Below, piece after piece: positions 58,001 to 64,000 of a DNA stretch of 64,000 nt. This DNA comes from Actinostola sp. cb2023 (lineage: Eukaryota > Cnidaria > Anthozoa > Actiniaria > Actinostolidae). The notes beneath the pieces are model-generated. The model made no database searches and was not told where the DNA came from. It saw only the letters and a program-made list of their open reading frames with translations. How positions within the stretch are numbered: position 1 is the stretch's first letter; the number at the start of each line of letters is the position of its first letter. The position numbers and the translations under genes were made by a program. The stretch is from contig JAUJYZ010000434.1 of assembly GCA_033675265.1 (NCBI GenBank), positions 124,001 through 188,000 of the forward strand, given 5' to 3'.

Positions 58001-61000
58001 AGCAGCGTCAAAATAAACTCCAGGAATGAAAAGAGCAAATAGATATTAGTAAAAGGGTGAAGTTTCAGCTCATACTGTTTGACACAGGAGAAAATGCACT
58101 AAAAATAAATCAAATATTTCATTAGGATTCATATGGGGAAAGGTGCTGGATATATTTCAAGCTCTTGCCATCCAATGCATTTTCCAAACAAAATCTTAAA
58201 AAGCATTCGATTTGATTGTTAATATCATTTCTCCTGTGTCAGACATTATGAGCTGAAACTCTGCCCTTTGCTAATTTCGAGCTGCTATTTTCATTTCTGG
58301 AGTTCATTTTGACGCTGCTGTTTGATTTAAGGTGTTGGGGTCACGTGTCATCTTAGTACAAGTGACCTATTGGATACCGAAGCTATTATTTCCCAAATTT
58401 CAATTCAAAAGCTGCATGCCGTTGAGGAATATCAAAACAAATCTATTTTTGCACATATATTCACATTATTTTTATATCACCTAATTTTCTACAGATAAGA
58501 GTAGTTTGGTTATATATAGTGTTGTATCAGTAGATTGTGTCATTAATGTTCTATTGTTATTATTGTTATAATTACTTAGAAGTAAGTTATTGTTTGTTAG
58601 GTAGAAATAAATTCTTTGTAATGTATTTTATATAAGGGCAGAGCTAACTTGAATGTCATCATTGGGTTATTTTGAGCTGCCTGCTTGCTTTTTCTTGCAT
58701 CAAAAATAGAAAGAAAAATCCTAATTTTCTCAATATTTGTTTAACAAAGTACATGTATGCTGATCTTCCATTGATTGATTGACTGACTGGCTGGTTGATT
58801 GATTGACGCAATGTTTAATTGGTTCAATAGTTGATTAACAGAGTGATGGATGGATGCATAAATTGATTGACTGATTGATTAATTGATTGTCTGATTAATT
58901 GACTGATTGATTAATTGATTGACTGATTAATTGACTGATTGATTAATTGATTGACTGATTAATTGATTGACTGATTAATTGATTGACTGATTAATTGTTT
59001 GATTGATTGACTGATTAATTGATTGACTGATTAATTGATTGACTGATTAATTGATTGATTGACTGATTAATTGATTGACTGATTAATTGATTGATTGACT
59101 GATTAATTGATTGACTGATTGATTGATTGACTGATTAATTGATTGACTGATTAATTGATTGACTGATTAATTGATTGACTGATTAATTGACTGACTGATT
59201 AATTGATTGATTGATGGATTGATTGATGGACTGATTGATGGACTGATTGATTGATTGATGGACTGATTGATTGATGGACTGATTGATTGATTGATGGACT
59301 GATGGACTGATTGATTGATTGATGGACTGATTGATTGATGGACTGATTGATTGATGGACTGATTGATTGATGGACTGATTGATTGATTGATGGACTGATT
59401 GATTGATGGACTGATTGATTGATTGATGGACTGATTGATTGATGGACTAATTGATTGATTGATTGATGGACTGATTGATTGATTGATTGATTGATTGGCT
59501 CACTGATGGATGGTCAGATGGAATTTGACTATAACATGCCATTCATTTCATATTGCCTACATTATTAGGCTGATAATATTTGCCAAAAAATTTAATCCTA
59601 TTTTTTAGAATCTAAACTTACACAAAGACCTGAATAATACAGCATTTTTTAATAATCTTATCATCAATATGCATATTTTGAATAGATAAAATTTGAAAAA
59701 TAAATAAATAAAAATATACAGCCTGGACTGACCATAGGGAACCAGGACTCCAAAGTGAGGCTGCTATCTTGAATAATATATATGATTATTCTAGCCAATC
59801 AGGGTCCAGTAAACGCACCCTTTAATACAGGGATTTAAGGCAGAAGGTCTTGTCTTCTTGGCAATGTTGTAACAGTATGATATAGTTTAACACATCTATT
59901 TATATTGGTAAATTGTCGACGATGGCCCACTAGAATATTTGTATTTTATTTACACTTATTTACACCATGGAGAGCCTTGCTAAGGTATGTGGGATATAAA
60001 CTCGACTTTCATGTTTAAATAATTGCAAAGCTTTACAGAATCCAAGAGTTTGCTTCACACACTGGGTATTTTAACCTGTTTTGCGTGTGTCAAAACAAGA
60101 ATTTGAAGTGCAAATGTTGATTTTAGTATTTGTTCCCTCTGTGATTTCTAGAAGAAAATAAAAATTCCTGTTTTTCCCCCCATTTTTGCTTTCACATACC
60201 GAGCTTAATTGAAACCTTTGAATTATTGATTACTTGCTTGCTTGGATATCACAGTAGTATATGTACAATCTAAAACACACCAAACTACTATACTTGTATC
60301 ATTTCAATTAATGTAACACAAGAAGTGGGACAGAATGGGATTTTTGGGTTTCTATGAATATGACTCATGATTTTTGAAGTAAAGCACAGTAGCTGTAGAA
60401 GTGTTTGCTTAAATTTTAATGTGGTTAAACCTTGAAAAACAGCATAATTACTACAGACTGTAGTTACATGTACCTGTTTCCATACTGACACAACTTATAA
60501 GCACTATTCTTGAAGTATTCTCCAAATTATTCCTTTACAAAAAAGCACAAACAACCTTTTAAAGTGTTTACTTTATTTAAAATTTTCAGTGGAAAAATTG
60601 TTGTAATCTTATAAAAATGAAATGAAAGTAATCATTTATATAGTGCAGGATTCTATGTAATATATATTCAAATGCGCTTCACATAGTACACGCAGAGATA
60701 CCCTGACTACTTAATGGTGACAAAGTTTACAATCATGAACATGTATTATGTTCAGTTTAGTAAATGTTTCATTATAAATTATTGTATCTATCACAATATT
60801 ATTAGTGATATTGTTTTGATATACTTCTATTTTGAAAACATTTCTGTGTATAGTTAGTTGACTTCTGGTGTTTATCTGTAAACCTCTTGTGAGAATGAAT
60901 CATCACGTGTTAGACTTTCCACTCGATTGGGTGCCATTATGAATGGCTAATTTCCAGTACTACTCGCCTCTCACTGTCATTTTTGTTCATCTGAAAATAA

Positions 61001-62984
61001 AATTCAAGCAAGCAATAAATCTACATCTACATTTATTAAGTGATCAGCAGGAAAACCACAGAATAAAACTATTAAAAGTGTTCATAAATTTTCATATTTC
61101 CACATAATTATTCTTTTCCATTTTTCATTTTCCCATTTAAATTTCATATGATAATAGATGTCAGTTTCAATCCCAGTTTGAATAGAAGTTGTGAACACTA
61201 CACACCTTTCCCTTATCAACATGGATAGTATTCCTCATTTTATAACATCATTTCTGGAGCAAATAATTTGCTCATTTCAGTGAAAGTTATGTGATAATAA
61301 TAATAATCCTCTTTATTTACACTTTAAATTTACTTATTTACAATAATTATTATATCATGTAACTTTCGCTGAAATGAGAAACTGTTCCAAACTATGTGTG
61401 CAGACTTCTTTCAAATGTGGGATGTATCGAGTTTATCGTGCCCAAGAAATGACTAATTTTTTCAGTTTTAGTTGTTTAGACGCCACTTTACAAACAGGCA
61501 CATTTGCTTAGTCTCAATCCAGCTTAAAAATATAAATCACAAGAGAGAGAAATATAGCATTATTATCTGCATTTTAAAGTGTTCAAATAACCCGAAAATA
61601 AAGAAAATAAAAAATCCATAAAAATAATGAGGTGAAAAATGTTACTGTTTGTTTGATTTGAGTATTGAGTTATAATACCGACACAAAACTGATATTTATG
61701 TGTTTGGCACTAGCATTCTTTATAATCTACAGTGTTTGTTTTGATTTCCTTTGTTTTAGAGCACCTATTGTGCAGTAATTTAATCATGTTAACATAATCA
61801 AGCAATAGTCTGTTTTATTTGCTCTCAATGCATTACTTAAAATGAGTGTCTATAATCCTATTAATCTTAGCCACAATAATATACATAACTAATGTTTGTC
61901 ACCATCAAAATACTGCAAAGAAAATCATGATTTCAGAATAACTACTTTTAGGTGGATAAATAATGTCCTTACTTGATACTGGTTTGTGAAATTCAAGATA
62001 CAATTCTATATTAAGGTTATTCTTTATTGCATGACCGGAGTTCACCAGGTCACTAATCTAATGGTTTTATGTTCACCACATTCTGGTCATGCATAGTGAG
62101 TACTCATTTACATAGATTGGTCATCCATGAATATCACGTAAGAAAAAGACAACATATGACTATCCTTCCTACATGGATAACTTTATTCACCACACCCTGA
62201 ACTCAGAATAATTCCCTACTCAAATAATATCCTTGAAAAAGTGATTCATTTCTGCATAATCAGGACATTCTGTTTATTTGCCCTTCCAATGTTTGACCTG
62301 TGATGTCATGGTGAAAAAGTGCTCACTCAAGTGTGGAGAAAACAAAAGCCCATCACAGAGGGTGGCTTAATTGATTCTAAATTCTCCCAAACATGCATAA
62401 GTGACAAGATATTATTCAAAGGGGAGCATAATTGTACCATATCTAGTCATTCTTATCATACAGCTAGGGAGAGATTGTGTTTTAATCAGTGTTATTAAAG
62501 TTAATAATGTTAGAGTTTAATATTTAAGCTGTTTGACTGGTGTAATTCAATTGACTACAACAGACTAGGATTGTGAGAAAGTGTTTCTTTGATCTGGGTG
62601 ATATTTTTCAACATGAAACGAACCCAACCAGATTTGGTATCACTTTCCGCATTGTGAACGAGGCTTAGATTTCCAGCTGAATTAGCATATGACACAGACG
62701 ACTCCAACTCCCACCATAACCTATAAAACATCTTAGTTATCTGAAAATGATTTGAGAGAGAATGGTGAAGCCATTTGGATGCTGTAGCCAGTCAACAGCA
62801 GTGGTAAAATGATGGGGTTTTGTGATTTCTACCTCATTGCTTTGCTTGATTCACTGATCGTCCAAGAACTTCATTACTCCCAAGGTTTACTCCTCAGAGT
62901 TGCATGTAATTGTCGTGTTTCTGTCTTTCTCTTTAACAGTCAGAGCCCCTTCCACCAGCAACACAGACCGATGGAACGAGCAAG
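49029..62984 (+). CDS. DLG1: DLG (Discs large) MAGUK, 5' part with L27 domain; 3' beyond window
   Basis: Exons 49029..49047, 49147..49278, 49549..49688, 51454..51546, 62940..62984 join in frame (phases 1, 1, 0, 0, 0). The start MPVHRED matches the DLG1 N-terminus (MPVRKQD). It runs into the L27 core RALELLEKYHEKL, then AIERVIRIFQSRLFLALL, and across an intron into DIQEFYEATLLDG. Pro-rich linker exons follow (VATPPQDERPPP; SEPLPPATQTDG). In the family L27 oligomerises and binds CASK/MPP partners; three PDZ, SH3 and guanylate-kinase-like domains follow, so they should lie to the right. DLG scaffolds lateral-membrane polarity and junction complexes. The first intron is 99 bp, the fourth over 11 kb. 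The last two exons are small and phase 0, so may be skipped. Symbol means the DLG1-4 group in general. Confidence 0.9.
49689..51453 (+). other. DLG intron 3, nothing recognised
   Basis: AT-rich with a T-run near 51378. It has no repeat array or coding frame that can be supported. Confidence 0.5.
51733..51875. mobile_element. MITE copy 2, GAAGGGCTCCCTGCAAGAAC family
   Basis: Palindromic in outline and colinear with 43034-43176 (AAATTCTCCTTTGAAA, CAAAGAATCTCAAGGAGAA, TTAGATTTTGATCAGAGATC, GGGAGCCCTTCAATTAT). It lies in DLG intron 4. Confidence 0.85.
52218..53035. mobile_element. Possible further Helentron-like relative or composite repeat
   Basis: The left end reads CTAGACGCTTTAATAAGCGT, TCACTCGTGCCC, a hairpin like the ends at 27241 and 13712 (inverted). 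The right part, 52910-52983, matches 9426-9502 (TTGACCTCCGGTGC, GACTTCATGTCTCC). The right boundary is uncertain. Confidence 0.4.
53036..54013. other. DLG intron 4, part: AT-rich, one short direct repeat
   Basis: ATTGCTCATATCTTCGTATC or a variant occurs twice in tandem at 53452-53509 (about 31-bp unit). Otherwise nothing was recognised. Confidence 0.45.
54016..54139. mobile_element. Small foldback element
   Basis: Arms are AGCTGATATTAAAGTTACAC, TCCAAGTC and GGCTATCAGG at the left, with inverse counterparts at 54072-54139. Confidence 0.7.
54162..54306. mobile_element. Perfect-looking foldback, 64-bp arms
   Basis: Arms 54162-54225 and 54241-54306 (TACAATGAAAATTAGGGATA, TTAGCG, GACGTTTCGTTGTCATCTTG) are almost exact inverses with a 15-bp loop. 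Confidence 0.85.
54307..55010. other. DLG intron 4, part: nothing recognised
   Basis: AT-rich. No repeat array or foldback apparent. Confidence 0.4.
55011..56130. repeat. 52-bp minisatellite, about 21 copies
   Basis: The unit is CAGTGATATAGATTGTACAG, TGGACGACTTGTGCCCTGCC, CCAGACCCCTCT. Variants lack two bases of CTCT or have TGACCTAG, CCATG or GTGGATGAC. It lies in DLG intron 4. Confidence 0.97.
56463..56748. mobile_element. Mariner-like MITE, TA-flanked, about 65-bp TIRs
   Basis: Left TACAGTCATTTGCCAAAAAT, TCTGGCCGCTACGAAATATC; right the inverse, ending GCAAATGACTGTA. Both arms include GTTGCATTATGGGTAATTAA. TA at each end fits Tc1/mariner target duplication. Confidence 0.88.
57385..57553. 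mobile_element. Foldback MITE, 65-bp arms
   Basis: Arms are ACTTCCACATTACCCACAAT, ACTTTGTTTG, CCCCCCAAGTTTTGCATAAA and their inverse at 57487-57553. The loop contains TCTTGGGGAGACTGCATGG. Confidence 0.82.
57600..57670. repeat. Poly(A/AAT) tract
   Basis: A-rich tract with AAAATAAAA units. No poly(A)-tailed retroelement body was recognised beside it. Confidence 0.8.
57961..58356. mobile_element. Long-TIR MITE (about 125-bp arms)
   Basis: Left CTAAGAATTGTCACGTGACC, CCAACCCCCTTAAATAAAGC, AGCAGCGTCAAAAT and on to GACACAGGAG. Right is the inverse, 58228-58356. The loop of about 130 bp is AT-rich. Confidence 0.85.
58770..59515. repeat. Tandem (TTGATTGACTGATTAA)n then (TGATTGATTGATGGAC)n
   Basis: Two related arrays of 4-bp-based units; the first half alternates GACTGATTAATTGATT, the second GATGGACTGATTGATT. 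It lies in DLG intron 4. Confidence 0.95.
59967..59984 (+). CDS. Candidate alternative DLG first exon (MESLAK)
   Basis: CACCATGGAGAGC gives a strong Kozak start. Six codons later comes AAG/GTATGT, a strong donor in phase 0, the phase of the next DLG exon at 62940. Vertebrate PSD-95 uses an alternative short first exon that replaces L27, so this could encode an L27-less isoform. Short enough to be chance. Confidence 0.25.
59985..62939 (+). other. DLG intron 4, distal part: nothing recognised
   Basis: AT-rich. A weak inverted pair near 61255-61380 (TTTCAGTGAAAGTTATGTGA against ATGTAACTTTCGCTGAAATG) is the only structure noticed. Confidence 0.45.
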
Positions 62985-64000
62985 GTAACATTTTCATGAT
63001 CATCAGCCTTGTATTGTGTCTTTTCAACCCTCCCTAACTTGACAGTCAAGACCTTGTGGTTTTGCTATCAATCAGAAATATTCTTCATTTGAATTCTGAT
63101 TTCTCATGATTATACTCTGATTTCTATCAATTCTTTAACCCTTCTTTTCACTTAGTAATATACTATGACATGATTTCTAATTGGAATAAAATGTTCAATA
63201 TTCAGTGAAGGTTGTTTCTTTCAAAATCACTGTGGCTGCCATCTTCTTTACTCAAGTGTAGTCTCATTTTGCTCATACAATAAATTCAAACCCCTCACGG
63301 TGTTATTTCATGGATTTATACTATTAATGTTTTAGCTGATTGAATGAACAAACATTTTATTATTTCTGTGTGGGGTTTTGAAGCTTTTTAGTATTTATTC
63401 TAAACAGGAATAATGTACATTGTAACACTTAAATATGCATACCTTGTTCATTGCATGACAAAAATTCACATTCAAACTCAGTGGAATGAATAATATTGAA
63501 TTTAGGTCTTTCATTCCCACAGCATTCTTACCTGCTGTACTCTAATCATACCTTGATTAGTTTGTTTCTGTGCTCTGTAATTAGCAAGATGGTGTTGTTG
63601 ACATACTGTTAAGATTTTTGACTCAATTCATTTTCAACTACAATTAGGAAAAAAGAAAGATCAAAACAAGTACCATTGGTTTCAGCTACATTTATTTTTA
63701 CACTTCTTGATCATGTTTAGGAAGTGTCTTGCAGAGATGTTCAAACGTGCTGTTACTAAGTAATGATTTCAGAACATTTGACAAGCTGGTTCTTATATGG
63801 TTGCAGGGACTTCATTTATGATTTAATAGTTTCACCATTGAATGGATGCAGTCTTGTCTGTCAATTCAAAGCTGTAAATTATATAATGACCATATACGAC
63901 CAAGAAATTGCCATTCTTGAAAGTAAAATTGGCATCTCCAATTTAATCATAAGGAAATAAGATTGTAGTATTGACATACAGTCCACTTACACCTTAAATT
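62985..64000 (+). other. DLG intron 5 start: nothing recognised
   Basis: AT-rich to the window edge. A 65-codon plus-strand frame at 63763 has no domain and no splice context. Confidence 0.45.

Overview
The window is animal nuclear DNA. Genes are split by GT-AG introns, many in phase 0, and multidomain signalling adaptors, homeobox genes and large repeat-filled introns are present. NCK, DLG and UBAC2 orthologues, divergent NK-like homeobox genes and a plant-type 'pathogen-related' NTF2-fold protein together suggest an early-branching marine invertebrate, most likely an anthozoan cnidarian. The species call is inference only.

Layout: (1) 1-8 kb, minus strand: the 5' part of an ANKMY1-like gene (MORN repeats then ankyrin repeats; its 3' end lies beyond the left edge), then a coiled-coil gene resembling CCDC160 with an apparent 1-bp frameshift. 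(2) 8-20.8 kb: no convincing gene. It is a nested pile of non-autonomous DNA transposons: TIR elements, foldbacks, a Helentron-like element inserted in the arm of a larger inverted repeat, a TTAA-bounded element, and an 11-bp GATC-containing satellite. (3) 21.3-23.5 kb, plus strand: a three-exon pathogen-related (SnoaL/NTF2-like) gene with an intron that is almost wholly CCTCT/CCTAT pentamers. (4) 24.2-33.5 kb, minus strand: two tandem paralogous homeobox genes. Each has an N-terminal EH1-type repressor motif, one phase-1 intron and an unusual homeodomain; repeats separate them. (5) 36.8-38.9 kb, plus: NCK (SH3-SH3-SH3-SH2). (6) 41.5-48.85 kb, minus: UBAC2 (rhomboid-like membrane domain plus UBA), reconstructed in nine exons. 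(7) 49.0 kb to the right edge, plus: the L27-containing 5' part of DLG (Discs large), sharing a 178-bp head-to-head promoter with UBAC2. Its large introns carry minisatellites, MITEs and a possible alternative first exon.

Functionally the genes are unrelated housekeeping or developmental genes: SH2/SH3 adaptor, ER ubiquitin-linked membrane protein, polarity scaffold, two transcription factors and two probable cilium-type scaffold proteins. No operon or gene cluster is evident apart from the tandem homeobox pair and the UBAC2/DLG bidirectional promoter. Exon joins were made by hand from splice consensus, reading phase and remembered family alignments; no search was run.
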